Counted from the first letter of the stretch, positions 8,694 through 16,631 are shown. The stretch: DNA of 42,089 nucleotides from Bradyrhizobium sp. STM 3843 (GCF_000239815.1 NZ_CAFK01000055.1:1-42089), one strand, 5' to 3'. The notes: generated by a model not told the origin, from the sequence alone. Made by a program: numbers and translations.

Positions 8694-10381
8694 GCGGCCT
8701 CGCGCTCCAACTCGGCGCCCTCGCCTTCATCCTGCTGCTCGTCGCGATCGCCGCCGGCTTCCTCCGCGATCCGCGCCGCGCCGCCCTTGGGCTCGAGCCC
8801 TTCTTCCTCCTCATCGAGAAGGTCCGGGACGTCATCGGGATCGATGCCCTGATATCGGGAGTCCGGCGCGCTCGCGACGGCCTTCCGCTCCTCTGCGGGA
8901 TCGATCACGCCGCTATTGATCCGGATATCCGCCGTTTCGGCCTCGAGCTTGTCGACTTCTGCCTTTTCCTTCGGCGTCAGCTCGGTCAGCGGCACAAACG
9001 TGAACGTGATGGTCGGGTCGACCTGGCCCCAAAGCGACAGCATCACGAAATGCATCACCACTGTCAGGTTTGGCCGGATCTGCACTTCCTGCCCGGCGTT
9101 GATCGTGTCGTCGAACGTCTCGATCTCGCCCTCGGATGACGCGTTGAGGCCTGCCGGCGAGATGCCCAGCAGCTTCACCAGCGGGATGCGGCTCACGCTG
9201 GCCATGTGCTCTTGGGCCTGCGCCTGCAGCTGGTCCAGCGTGGTGAGCGGCGTCGAGACGTTGAAATATTCCTCGGTGTCCTTATTCAGGACCAGGAGGC
9301 CCTGGTTGTCTCGATTGCTGTTGAACAGCACCAGGCGCTTGAACAGCTGCTCGCCGCCGGCCGCGAGCATCTGCGCCATATCGGTCTTGATGCCGCTGGT
9401 CGAGAACGTGCCGACCAGGTCGGAAACCGACTGCCGCACGCGGAGCCAGTTGTCCACGTAGGGCTTGACCATCTGAGACATGGACAAGCCGCCGAACGAA
9501 TAGGCAGGCTTGAGCAGGTCCGGGACCTCACGGCCGATGAAGGTCAGGAGGCGACTTGAATGCACCTCCTTGCCCTGCACGAACCATGACGACGGCTTGT
9601 ACCAGTCGGGCTTGAGCGGATCCGCAGAATTGTAGCTCGACGGATAGGTCCACACCGGCTCAATGACGCGGAGGCGCTTGAGCGAGCCTTTGCCGACCTT
9701 CAGCTTGCTGGCTGCGCTTGTGCCGTCGCCGATCGGCAAGCGCAATTCCTCGCGATCGTCGGTGGTGCCCAAGTCAAGATAGAGATGAGACCGGCCAAAG
9801 AAGCCATCGACCTCAAGCGACTTTTTGAATGCCTCTTTCACTCCGAGGCGCGTGAACTCGTCCTCGAGCTCCTTGATTTTCGTGGTCTTGTCGACGTCGC
9901 CGACGGCCTGAAACTTGATCCATTTCCGCGTCATCTCCGTCGCGATGGTGTCGGTGATGACGCGATATTCCGCGCGCTGCGCCAGCTCGGCGAGGTACGG
10001 ATAGCCGAGGAATTCGAGGCCTTCGGCAAAGACCTGGTTGGCGAAAGTGCCAGCCCAGCCGAGCGCGCCGCCCATAGCGCTGTCTTGCGCCATTGTCGGC
10101 GGATCGACATCGGCCGGCAGGACGCCCGGCGGCGGCACGGCAAATTTGAACGGGTTGAACTTTTGCCGCGCTGGTCCGGTACCGGCCGCGCGCAAGATCA
10201 TCTCGTCGGTGATCTTCGGCAGGAACGCCGGCAGGTCGATCGCCGCCTCGGCCTTGGCGGGCGCGACCTTCTTCGCCGCCGGCTTCTTCCGCTTCCGCTT
10301 CGGCTTAGGCTTCTCGACCTTGGCGCGCTCGACCTCGAGCATCGTCTCAAGGACGAGTCTGCGGATTTCCGACGGTTTCAA
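8690..10381 (-). CDS. Phage portal protein (DUF1073 / phage_portal_3 type)
   Basis: The product is 563 residues, start TTG 10381 with GAGG about 8 bases upstream; the terminase stop lies just before it. The core resembles DUF1073 portals: YRVITDTIATEMTRKWIKF, VDGFFGRSHLYLDLG, then IPLVKLLGISPAGLNASSEG near residue 400, followed by helices and an acidic tail. The portal forms the dodecameric vertex through which DNA is packaged. An unusual feature is a strongly basic lysine/proline stretch at about residues 20-45, possibly an unstructured DNA- or capsid-contacting tail. The portal core is unambiguous; the exact start is less so. Confidence 0.88.
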   Translation of the reverse strand: MKPSEIRRLVLETMLEVERAKVEKPKPKRKRKKPAAKKVAPAKAEAAIDLPAFLPKITDEMILRAAGTGPARQKFNPFKFAVPPPGVLPADVDPPTMAQDSAMGGALGWAGTFANQVFAEGLEFLGYPYLAELAQRAEYRVITDTIATEMTRKWIKFQAVGDVDKTTKIKELEDEFTRLGVKEAFKKSLEVDGFFGRSHLYLDLGTTDDREELRLPIGDGTSAASKLKVGKGSLKRLRVIEPVWTYPSSYNSADPLKPDWYKPSSWFVQGKEVHSSRLLTFIGREVPDLLKPAYSFGGLSMSQMVKPYVDNWLRVRQSVSDLVGTFSTSGIKTDMAQMLAAGGEQLFKRLVLFNSNRDNQGLLVLNKDTEEYFNVSTPLTTLDQLQAQAQEHMASVSRIPLVKLLGISPAGLNASSEGEIETFDDTINAGQEVQIRPNLTVVMHFVMLSLWGQVDPTITFTFVPLTELTPKEKAEVDKLEAETADIRINSGVIDPAEERKAVASAPDSRYQGIDPDDVPDLLDEEEEGLEPKGGAARIAEEAGGDRDEQQDEGEGAELEREAA

Positions 10382-10383
10382 AG

Positions 10384-11835
10384 TCAGCGCCTCGCGCCCA
10401 TGGCCGGCGTGCCAGCGCGCCGCAAAACGTCGTCGCTGATGACCATTGGCCGTTTTCCAAGAAGTTCGTTAAACGCTTCGCTCGTCGAGTCCGCGTCGTC
10501 GTCATGTCCCGCGTTCTTCGCTGGCGGGAAGCTTTCCAGCGCCGTGAACCAGGCTTCGTTCCAGGGGCCGCGCAGCACCACCACGTTGCCGCCCTCCGCC
10601 TGCGCAGAGAACGCGCCGAAGCGGACCACCTTGTCGCCTGATGCCGGTGCGAAGCGCGCGCGGTAGCCGGCCAAGAGCTTGAGCAGATGCGCGGCCTGCG
10701 ACTTGCCGGCCTGCGCCGGGTCCTGCGGCAGCGCGATCACACACGCGACGCCGTCTTGCGACGCCGTGTTCTTCAGCAGCCGCTCGACCTCCGAAGGCGT
10801 GCCGCGGATGCGGACCGAATGCGCGACAATGAATCGACCGTCGGGCATGCGGCCAATCTTAGTGCCGACCGTCCAGTCCGGGTCATTGCCTTCGGTCTTG
10901 GGCGTCGCCGCCAAGTCCCAGCCGCGAACGAATTGCGTCCCCTCCGGGAGCGCGTCGACCACCTGGCACCATTCGCGGCGAAAGAGCAGGCCCGCCGCGG
11001 CGCGGATCTTCCAATTGCCGCCGAGAAGCCGCTCGCGCTCGACCAGCGGCAGCGCCATCAGGTTGGCGATGTAGCCCGGGTCCGCGGCCATCAAGGCGCG
11101 GTTGTCCGTGAGCCTCGCCGGGATGAACGTCAGCGACTTCGGCGGAATCGGCGCCTGGTTGCCGTTCTCATCCGGCGCGGTGTATGCCGCCAGCTCCTCC
11201 GGGCGATCGGCCCAAACGATCTCATCGCCGACACGGACAAACCAGCGCAGCACGCCCGCGCGCTCGGGAATCGGATAGCCGGTGTCCTGGTTGATCCACC
11301 AGGCAATCAGCTGCGCAACCCAACTGTCCGCATCCGGGTTGCAGGTCGCCCGGATATACGGCCGCACGCCGCACATCGAGCGGTTTCGGCTGACCATGTA
11401 CCAGAATTGCTTCTGGGTGAAATGCGTCAGCTCGTCGAAGCACATCAGCGGGATCTGCGATCCCTGCCAATTGAGCACCGTCTTGTCGTGCTCGAGGTGC
11501 TTGAACGATACCGTCGAGCCCGACGGGAAGGTCCAATAAAGGTCACCCTGGTTCGGCTTGGCGCCGAGCAGCGGGTAAAGCTTGACGCTCTCGTCCCAGA
11601 GCGCGCCTTCGTTCGTAATCTGCGGCGTGGTGCGCCGGAAGATGACGGCGCCAAAATCCTTGTTACTGACGTGCCGAAGCGGCTCGAGCAGTTCGGCGTA
11701 TGTTTTCCCGCCCCCCGCACTCCCGCCGTAAATGGCGATATCCGCGGCACTCGCCAGAAATTGAGTCTGAGGACCCGGTTGCGGGCCTATCCGAATATTG
11801 AACGCCTGACGGACGTCCGCGCTACCCTCGCCCAT
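10384..11835 (-). CDS. terL: Phage terminase large subunit (packaging ATPase/nuclease)
   Basis: The product is 483 residues. The ATPase domain has Walker A GGSAGGGKT (residues 37-45) and Walker B PLMCFDE (catalytic pair D134/E135). The RNase-H-like nuclease domain starts at FVRGWDLAAT (D307) and ends with the acidic cluster HDDDADS (about 444-450), which supplies the last metal ligands. The length is typical. The start ATG 11835 overlaps the small-subunit gene by 14 bases, and the portal gene follows at once. TerL docks on the portal, pumps DNA into the head and cuts the concatemer. Confidence 0.95.
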   Translation of the reverse strand: MGEGSADVRQAFNIRIGPQPGPQTQFLASAADIAIYGGSAGGGKTYAELLEPLRHVSNKDFGAVIFRRTTPQITNEGALWDESVKLYPLLGAKPNQGDLYWTFPSGSTVSFKHLEHDKTVLNWQGSQIPLMCFDELTHFTQKQFWYMVSRNRSMCGVRPYIRATCNPDADSWVAQLIAWWINQDTGYPIPERAGVLRWFVRVGDEIVWADRPEELAAYTAPDENGNQAPIPPKSLTFIPARLTDNRALMAADPGYIANLMALPLVERERLLGGNWKIRAAAGLLFRREWCQVVDALPEGTQFVRGWDLAATPKTEGNDPDWTVGTKIGRMPDGRFIVAHSVRIRGTPSEVERLLKNTASQDGVACVIALPQDPAQAGKSQAAHLLKLLAGYRARFAPASGDKVVRFGAFSAQAEGGNVVVLRGPWNEAWFTALESFPPAKNAGHDDDADSTSEAFNELLGKRPMVISDDVLRRAGTPAMGARR

Positions 11836-12298
11836 TGTCTGGCAAAGCGAAGACGGTCACCGTCGCAGCGGACGTGGCTGGAAGGTCTTTGCCATCCTTC
11901 CCCGTCAGCTCATGCTGGTGCTTGTTCGTGAAGGCGCCGCCCACTTCCTTCGCCGCGAGCTCGCCGAGTTCGGCGGCCAAGACCATGTTGCCGCTTTCCT
12001 CGGCGCGAGCCGCCATGCGGTCGAGGCGACGCAGCCGGACCGCTTTGTTCGCGATCGGGATCGCCTCGAGGTCTTTCAAGAAAGCCTGGCGCGTCTCTTT
12101 GAACAGCGCCTTCAGCTCCTCGCTGAGGGCGGCGCCGGCCTTGCTGGTCGGATCGTAGAACAGGATGCGCGGAAGGCTCAGATTGAGCCCGTAATCCGTC
12201 TTGAATGCCTTCGCGACTTCAGTCGGCGTGTCGAAGCGAGCAAGCCGTTGCACGATTTCGCGTTTGTGGACGAAACTGAGCTGCTCGCCTTTCTCCAT
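11822..12298 (-). CDS. DUF2280-family protein, probable terminase small subunit
   Basis: The product is about 158 residues from ATG 12298 (an in-frame TTG at 12313 is possible; neither has a good ribosome site). The N-terminus, KREIVQRLARFDTPTEVAKA, is the DUF2280 helix-turn-helix signature, with YDPTSKAGAALSEELKALF behind it. The rest is helical, with a charged linker. It overlaps the terL start by 14 bases, the standard place for the DNA-recognition small terminase subunit. The DUF2280 match is by pattern memory; the TerS role is inferred from the neighbour. Confidence 0.75.
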   Translation of the reverse strand: MEKGEQLSFVHKREIVQRLARFDTPTEVAKAFKTDYGLNLSLPRILFYDPTSKAGAALSEELKALFKETRQAFLKDLEAIPIANKAVRLRRLDRMAARAEESGNMVLAAELGELAAKEVGGAFTNKHQHELTGKDGKDLPATSAATVTVFALPDNGRG

Positions 12299-12432
12299 TT
12301 CAGTTAAAGCCAATTAAAAGTCGCCGCGCAGCCAGCACCGATTGTGGTGGATAAGTCATCTTCGAAATCTGCCGGTCATCCACCGCACGCATATGTTGTA
12401 TCGTTCGAATCGAGAAACTCAGGAGACAACAT

Positions 12433-12780
12433 ATGCAGGACGGGCTCTATTCCGTCGAATTCCGCACGCCGTTCAGCTTCGGTTACGGCGTCGTCACTCT
12501 CGCCAACGGAAATCTCACCGGCGGAGACGCGGCCCTATATTATACCGGTACCTACGACCTGAACGGCGATGCATTCACCGCGAAGGTCAAGACAGCACGG
12601 CATGCTCCGGGAGCAATCAGCGTATTTCAGCGAGATCAAGTTACGATCGATCTCAACGGCACCGTGGCGGGGAACTCGATGACTGCTACCGGGACGGCTG
12701 CCGAAGCGCCGGGCGTGACATTTACTGCCAAGCTGACCCTGCTTGCCGCCGGACGCCTTCACAAACCGCCATCCGCGTGA
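12433..12780 (+). CDS. GrlR-family regulatory protein
   Basis: The product is 115 residues with a good GGAG site 8 bases before ATG 12433. The sequence MQDGLYSVEFRTP, then GVVTLANGNLTGGDAALYY and GTYDLNGDAFTAKV, is the beta-barrel pattern of GrlR, named for the enterohaemorrhagic E. coli type III secretion repressor that binds GrlA. Relatives are common in rhizobia as stand-alone genes of unknown target. The gene is on the plus strand, divergent from the terminase genes, and starts a three-gene cassette that interrupts the leftward operon. The function here is unknown; I see no GrlA partner. Confidence 0.72.
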   Translation: MQDGLYSVEFRTPFSFGYGVVTLANGNLTGGDAALYYTGTYDLNGDAFTAKVKTARHAPGAISVFQRDQVTIDLNGTVAGNSMTATGTAAEAPGVTFTAKLTLLAAGRLHKPPSA

Positions 12781-12880
12781 ACACCGATCCGAAATTGAAA
12801 GTCATTGACCGTCAATCGCAGCGAGGCTCGTCTTCAGCAAACCCTAGACCGCGCCGGATTACCCAAGAAAGGTTTTGATT

Positions 12881-13276
12881 ATGACAGAGCTTCCCGATGG
12901 CCAGAAGGAGCGCCTCAGCATTTTCGAGCAACCGGCCGGCGTTGATTGGCTTCTCAATTACATCGTCGACCTAGTCGAGAAGGGCCTTAGTCTGCCTCTG
13001 ACAGTGACGACTGAAGGATCGATGATTACAGGTACGGCAATCGGAGGCCGAGAATATTTCGAATCGATCGGTGGGTTGATCGCGCGATCGTCCCCGGAAG
13101 AGTTCGGCGCAGACCTTGGCCGCATGTTCTCGCAATTCCAAGAGATCTATCCGCGCCCAGAGGACCTTCAGGCTGAAGAAGTGCGACAGCGTGGTTTCCT
13201 GCACCTGCGAGACGCGCGCGTTCTACTCGACACGCGGCCGATAAAGGATAAGGGGAATCCGTGGCGAATTCAGTAA
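12881..13276 (+). CDS. GvpU-like small protein (weak match), unknown function
   Basis: The product is 131 residues. ATG 12881 has AAAGG about 8 bases upstream; a TTG two codons earlier is less likely. The central part (DWLLNYIVDLVEKGLSLPLT, then GSMITGTAIGGREYFESIG) resembles the gas-vesicle accessory protein GvpU, a small alpha/beta domain that is also found outside gas-vesicle clusters. No gas vesicle gene is present in this window, so that role is unlikely. It is the second gene of the plus-strand cassette with the GrlR-like gene. Call it a GvpU-like hypothetical protein. Confidence 0.6.
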   Translation: MTELPDGQKERLSIFEQPAGVDWLLNYIVDLVEKGLSLPLTVTTEGSMITGTAIGGREYFESIGGLIARSSPEEFGADLGRMFSQFQEIYPRPEDLQAEEVRQRGFLHLRDARVLLDTRPIKDKGNPWRIQ

Positions 13277-13335
13277 GATCAGCGGCTTCTGCCTCGGCCG
13301 CTACGATTTTTCCTGATGTCCGGAAAGGCACAAAA

Positions 13336-13611
13336 ATGAACTGCTACATGCTTTACGTGCCGAAAAACGGCGTCGAGGCTATGAACGCTATTAGGGATTT
13401 CTCGGAGGTCGGATTGGTCACCTTCGAACTGTTCACCATACGCACCGAGAGGTCGGCTAGAGAGATTGTAGCTGCAATCGCCCCCACGCTGGGCGACAAC
13501 CCGCAGTACATCCTCGCCCAGGTTGATGGCGTTGGTTATCAGGGCGGATCTCAGTTAGCTGGCGCGGCAAGATTTTTGAGAACAGATCCGCCAGACCCCA
13601 CACGCCGATGA
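13336..13611 (+). CDS. Hypothetical protein, cargo cassette
   Basis: The product is 91 residues. ATG 13336 is chosen over an upstream frame start, because GGAAAGG sits 8 bases before it. The sequence starts MNCYMLYVPKNGVEAMNAI and looks like a small alpha/beta domain; the C-terminus is rich in proline and arginine. It lies 59 bases after the GvpU-like gene and ends 7 bases before the stop of the convergent ABC-GNAT gene, so it closes the cassette. No family is recognised. Confidence 0.55.
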   Translation: MNCYMLYVPKNGVEAMNAIRDFSEVGLVTFELFTIRTERSAREIVAAIAPTLGDNPQYILAQVDGVGYQGGSQLAGAARFLRTDPPDPTRR

Positions 13612-13618
13612 AATCTCG

Positions 13619-14734
13619 TCACGCGCCTTCGACGTACCGAAAGCCCTGGATCGCGCGGAAGTGCCCGCCGTATCCAGTTCCTTGCCAGTGTCCTTTGCCG
13701 GAGGCCTGTAGCGTCGCTTGCGACCGCGCCTTGCTTTCCCCGTAAAGCCGCGCCGAAACTTGGGCCCATAGCGGATCACGCCGGAGAGCCGCGGCAAGGC
13801 CGGGATGGCTGGTGTGAAACAGGGTCAGCATTGGCCGATCGTAGCGATTCTGCCCCCTCCTCCACGCTGCGCAAACGGCATTGAGAAAGCGCATGCCGAC
13901 GCCGGCGCCTTGCCATTCCGGCATGACGACCAGGCGGCACGCCCGCGCCTCGACGAAACCCTGACGGGTCGAGAACGCAACATGGGCCACCGGCTCGTCA
14001 TCGACGAACCCGACGTAACATGTCGCGGCGATCATCTTTGGCGCTTTCAGATAGTGATGCGGTTCAAAATAGGGCCACCATCGCCAGTCGGTTTCGACGA
14101 TCCGCAGTTCGATTGGAGGGCGTCGCTGAAGCCACCTCCCGGAAAAGCTGCCGGTGCGGGTATCAAAGACCCAGTCCGGCTGCAGCCAATCCAAAATGTC
14201 ATAGTGGCAGGAAAGGACGACGACTTGGCCACCAGTGCGGCGCCAGGCTTTCGCAAAGGCGTGCGCGCCAACCTTGGCAATCTGCCGGTCGACCACGCTG
14301 GTGAACTCGTCGACGACCGCCCTCGCCGGCGCGGCGCATACGAGGCGGGCGAGATCGGCGCGAAACCGTTCCCCGGTCGAGAGGACACGGTAAGGCCTCA
14401 ACCAGGCGGGAACGGTGCCGAGCCCGACGGCAGAAAGCGCGCCCGTGACCTGGTCGAAGTCGGCGGCCGGCGCGATCGCGTCAATGATGGGCGCGTCAGT
14501 GGGCCAATCATCGGCTCCCCAAAGAGCCTCCGCGCCAAAGAGCGCGCGACCGATCGACGATTTCCCAGAGCCGGATGGCCCGACCACCGCTCCAATGCTC
14601 CACTCCAGACCGTCGATCGGAAGGTCCGCCTCGAGGTTGAAGGATGAGCCGTCATCGACATTGAACAGGGACTTTACCCGAGCGGCGCGATAGCTGGTCG
14701 CGTCGGCGCACTTATGATGTACGTCAACTCTCAT
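13619..14734 (-). CDS. ABC-type ATPase fused to a GNAT acetyltransferase-like domain
   Basis: The product is 371 residues. The N-terminal domain is an ABC ATPase: Walker A GPSGSGKSS (about 52-60), signature LSTGER (118-123), Walker B ARAVVDE (D142/E143) and an H-loop LSCHYD (H176). The C-terminal part (about 230-371) is GNAT-like: VAHVAFSTRQ, then RLVVMPEWQGAGVGMRFLNA, the usual acetyl-CoA-binding V-x-P-x-x-Q-G-x-G-x-G pattern, and a conserved-looking end GHWQGTGYGGHFRAIQGFRY. There is no membrane segment, so it is not a transporter. Its start overlaps the preceding small gene by 4 bases. Phage GNATs fused to ABC ATPases may act on DNA bases, as Mu Mom does, but that is a hypothesis. Confidence 0.85.
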   Translation of the reverse strand: MRVDVHHKCADATSYRAARVKSLFNVDDGSSFNLEADLPIDGLEWSIGAVVGPSGSGKSSIGRALFGAEALWGADDWPTDAPIIDAIAPAADFDQVTGALSAVGLGTVPAWLRPYRVLSTGERFRADLARLVCAAPARAVVDEFTSVVDRQIAKVGAHAFAKAWRRTGGQVVVLSCHYDILDWLQPDWVFDTRTGSFSGRWLQRRPPIELRIVETDWRWWPYFEPHHYLKAPKMIAATCYVGFVDDEPVAHVAFSTRQGFVEARACRLVVMPEWQGAGVGMRFLNAVCAAWRRGQNRYDRPMLTLFHTSHPGLAAALRRDPLWAQVSARLYGESKARSQATLQASGKGHWQGTGYGGHFRAIQGFRYVEGA

Positions 14735-14976
14735 GTCGTCACCACGCGAATCTTGCAGCTCGTGAGCGTCTGCAACGCATCGTAGAGCGACCGCTGAACT
14801 CCCGCATTCGGGCAGATCACGATCAGCCCATATTGCTCCCGATAGCGATTGTCCGGTGGCCTGCGCGTCGAGTTCGGCGCGAGTGCCGGTAATTTTCTCT
14901 TTCGCTTTTGCGCCGCTTTAACGACGCGCGCGACTTCGGACGGACGGAGGCCGGCCGGTGACTCGTGTTTGGGCAT
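14731..14976 (-). CDS. Small partner protein coupled to the ABC-GNAT gene
   Basis: The product is 81 residues from ATG 14976 (GTG 14988 is an alternative; ribosome sites are weak for both). The N-terminal half is basic (KAAQKRKRKLP) and looks able to bind nucleic acid. The C-terminal half (QYGLIVICPNAGVQRSLYDA) looks like a small beta-alpha-beta unit. Its stop overlaps the ABC-GNAT start by 4 bases (ATGA), so the two are translationally coupled and likely work together. No family name is known to me. Confidence 0.65.
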   Translation of the reverse strand: MPKHESPAGLRPSEVARVVKAAQKRKRKLPALAPNSTRRPPDNRYREQYGLIVICPNAGVQRSLYDALQTLTSCKIRVVTT

Positions 14977-15070
14977 GGACTCTGGCACTTGTGGTCCCGC
15001 CGTGCGTACGGTGGCGGGGTGATCGCGGGCGCGATCGGCTCAAGATCATGCGAGTGACAGCTCGCGGTTC

Positions 15071-15110
15071 GGAGTGTGCTAGCACTCCGGACCCCGTCCC
15101 TTGGGGGTAG
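15071..15110. other. Two adjacent small hairpins in intergenic DNA
   Basis: GGAGTG...CACTCC (15071-15088, 6-base arms around a 6-base loop) is followed by an ACCCC...GGGGGT pairing (about 15091-15110). They lie between the leftward 81-aa gene and the rightward SLATT gene. They may be a terminator for readthrough from upstream DNA or a processing site. No U-run is present on either strand. Confidence 0.3.
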
Positions 15111-15257
15111 TTCTAAGAATTGGACGAATGGGATTGAAAACGAAACATCTTGTTGAGGCCAACAACTTCCGATAGAGTTTTTTATGAAGCAATCCTAGAT
15201 GTGTCCAGGCGAGTTCATTTGACTGTGAAACGTAATTTTAAACCGTAGGGGGCGAAC

Positions 15258-15854
15258 ATGCCGCCGGGTGCGCTTGACGATTCTTGGCGAGCCAGGATTC
15301 GAGCTGAGGCCGCGAGCATTCAAAACGCGAGCCTACTTGCGGCGGAGCGGCACTACGCAGCTGAGACGCCCTGGTGGCACTGGAATTTAATAATAGGGAT
15401 TCCCGCAACAGTCTTGGCCGCCGTTGCAGGCGCTGCAGCCTTTTCGAATATTACTCATAGTGAATTGGTAGCGGGAAGCATATCGATCATCGTCGCGATA
15501 CTGTCCTCTCTAACCACCTTCATTGACCCAAAAAAGACATTCGCCGACCATCATGCTTCAGCCAAGGCGTACGAAGCACTCTATCGTCAAGCCGGTTTCT
15601 TCTATCGAATCGAATCGCTCGCCGAGAGCGCCGACGAAGGCACGCTGCAGACCAAACTCAGCGAACTTAGCCTGCGCTTCAATCAGCTAAATGAGCGTAG
15701 CTTACCGATTTCAGGTAGTGCCATCAGGCATGCAGCGGCCGTGATCAAGGGAGATAAGCCAGGCGAAGTTATACGAGATCCGGAGACCCCCAGCTCAACC
15801 AATCGATCTGAGTCATCGGCCGTTTCAACCGGGACGGTTACGGTAAGAGCCTGA
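15258..15854 (+). CDS. SLATT-domain two-transmembrane protein (defence-type effector fold)
   Basis: The product is 198 residues, with GGGGG 6 bases before ATG 15258. The layout fits SLATT proteins. An N-terminal amphipathic helix ends HYAAETPWWHWNL. Two membrane segments follow at about 45-62 and 70-90 (LIIGIPATVLAAVAGAAAF and VAGSISIIVAILSSLTTF), then FIDPKKTFADHHASAKAYEA and a long helix. The last 40 residues are polar and likely disordered. SLATT domains are membrane effectors associated with SMODS nucleotidyltransferases and SLOG sensors, and also occur alone. No cyclase or sensor gene is adjacent. The gene is antiparallel to the late operon and AT-richer upstream, so cargo is likely. Confidence 0.8.
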   Translation: MPPGALDDSWRARIRAEAASIQNASLLAAERHYAAETPWWHWNLIIGIPATVLAAVAGAAAFSNITHSELVAGSISIIVAILSSLTTFIDPKKTFADHHASAKAYEALYRQAGFFYRIESLAESADEGTLQTKLSELSLRFNQLNERSLPISGSAIRHAAAVIKGDKPGEVIRDPETPSSTNRSESSAVSTGTVTVRA

Positions 15855-15946
15855 TCATCCACCAAAGGGGGGCGGGCCCGACCTTCGCGACAACGGACCA
15901 AGGATGAAAACCTGGTCCAGTCGCACAACGCGCCGGGGAAAACGCG

Positions 15947-16117
15947 CTATCTCGGAACAAAGCCGCCCAGAGGATCGGGGCGCTTGTTTCGCTGGAATTC
16001 ATCCGCCGCGGCGATCATGCGCGCGGCCCATGCCTTCAATTCAGCATCTTCGGGGAATGGTCGCGTGACGATCTTCACGCGATCGGCCTCCGACTGAGGG
16101 GGCGGAATGCAGACCAT
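15947..16117 (-). CDS. Small phage protein, 56 aa
   Basis: This short frame starts at ATG 16117, 7 bases after the stop of the HNH gene, and ends in TAG at 15947. The peptide is MVCIPPPQSEADRVKI at its start, then ELKAWAARMIAAADEFQR, an amphipathic helix, and PLGGFVPR at the end. Codon use matches the late phage genes. There is no clear ribosome site, so expression would depend on coupling. No family is recognised. Confidence 0.5.
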   Translation of the reverse strand: MVCIPPPQSEADRVKIVTRPFPEDAELKAWAARMIAAADEFQRNKRPDPLGGFVPR

Positions 16118-16124
16118 GCGCGGA

Positions 16125-16631
16125 TCAGTTCATGCCGGTGACGGGGATAGTGCGATCAACCACGTCGACGAACAAGCCCAAGCTTTCATTCGTCCGAGCG
16201 AAGCGTCCGAACAAAAGTCGCGCGGCCCGATCATATTGGCGCGCGGCAAGTATCTCCGAATTGTACCTACCGAGATCAACTCTCTCGCCATCATGAACGA
16301 TGCCGGAGCGCCATTTACCTTTGTCGAAATGAACACCCTTAAATCTGGACGTTGCCGGCGTCGTCTGCTTCCGCCTATTCTGCATATTTTGCACCTGCAG
16401 GCATGGTCGAAGATTGCAACGTCTGTTGTCCAGCCCATCCCCATTTTGGTGGTCGACGACCTCCGTCGCCAACGGATCGGTCAGAAGACGATGCATCCCG
16501 ATAGATTCGCCGTCGATCCAGGTATGAGCATAAAATGTTCCATGCCCTTTTATGGCGCGCCACTCATGCGCCAAGACGAGATCGAAGTCCTCGTCATCGA
16601 CCAACGCAAAAAGGCCCCGCGAGAGGGACAC
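16125..16631 (-). CDS. HNH homing-type endonuclease with AP2 DNA-binding domain
   Basis: The product is about 168 residues from GTG 16631. The N-terminal motif SRGLFALVDDEDF is typical of the family. The HNH-3 core follows: GMHRLL, VDHQNGDGLDNRRCNLR and a QNMQNR helix. The C-terminus is an AP2-like three-strand domain (FKGVHFDKGKWRSGI, then LGRYNSEILAARQYDRAA). Such proteins are free-standing mobile endonucleases found in phage late regions. The frame stays open upstream of 16631 without an ATG, and the usual MxxxxL start region is replaced by ISTTKQ. The start is therefore uncertain, and a lost or non-standard start codon is possible. Confidence 0.8.
   Translation of the reverse strand: MSLSRGLFALVDDEDFDLVLAHEWRAIKGHGTFYAHTWIDGESIGMHRLLTDPLATEVVDHQNGDGLDNRRCNLRPCLQVQNMQNRRKQTTPATSRFKGVHFDKGKWRSGIVHDGERVDLGRYNSEILAARQYDRAARLLFGRFARTNESLGLFVDVVDRTIPVTGMN

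Noticed and set aside
8690..10381. Anti-CBASS Acb1 label often attached to DUF1073 proteins
   Set aside because: The protein is a complete portal and no HxT/HxS phosphodiesterase pair is visible, so an anti-CBASS claim would be name carry-over.
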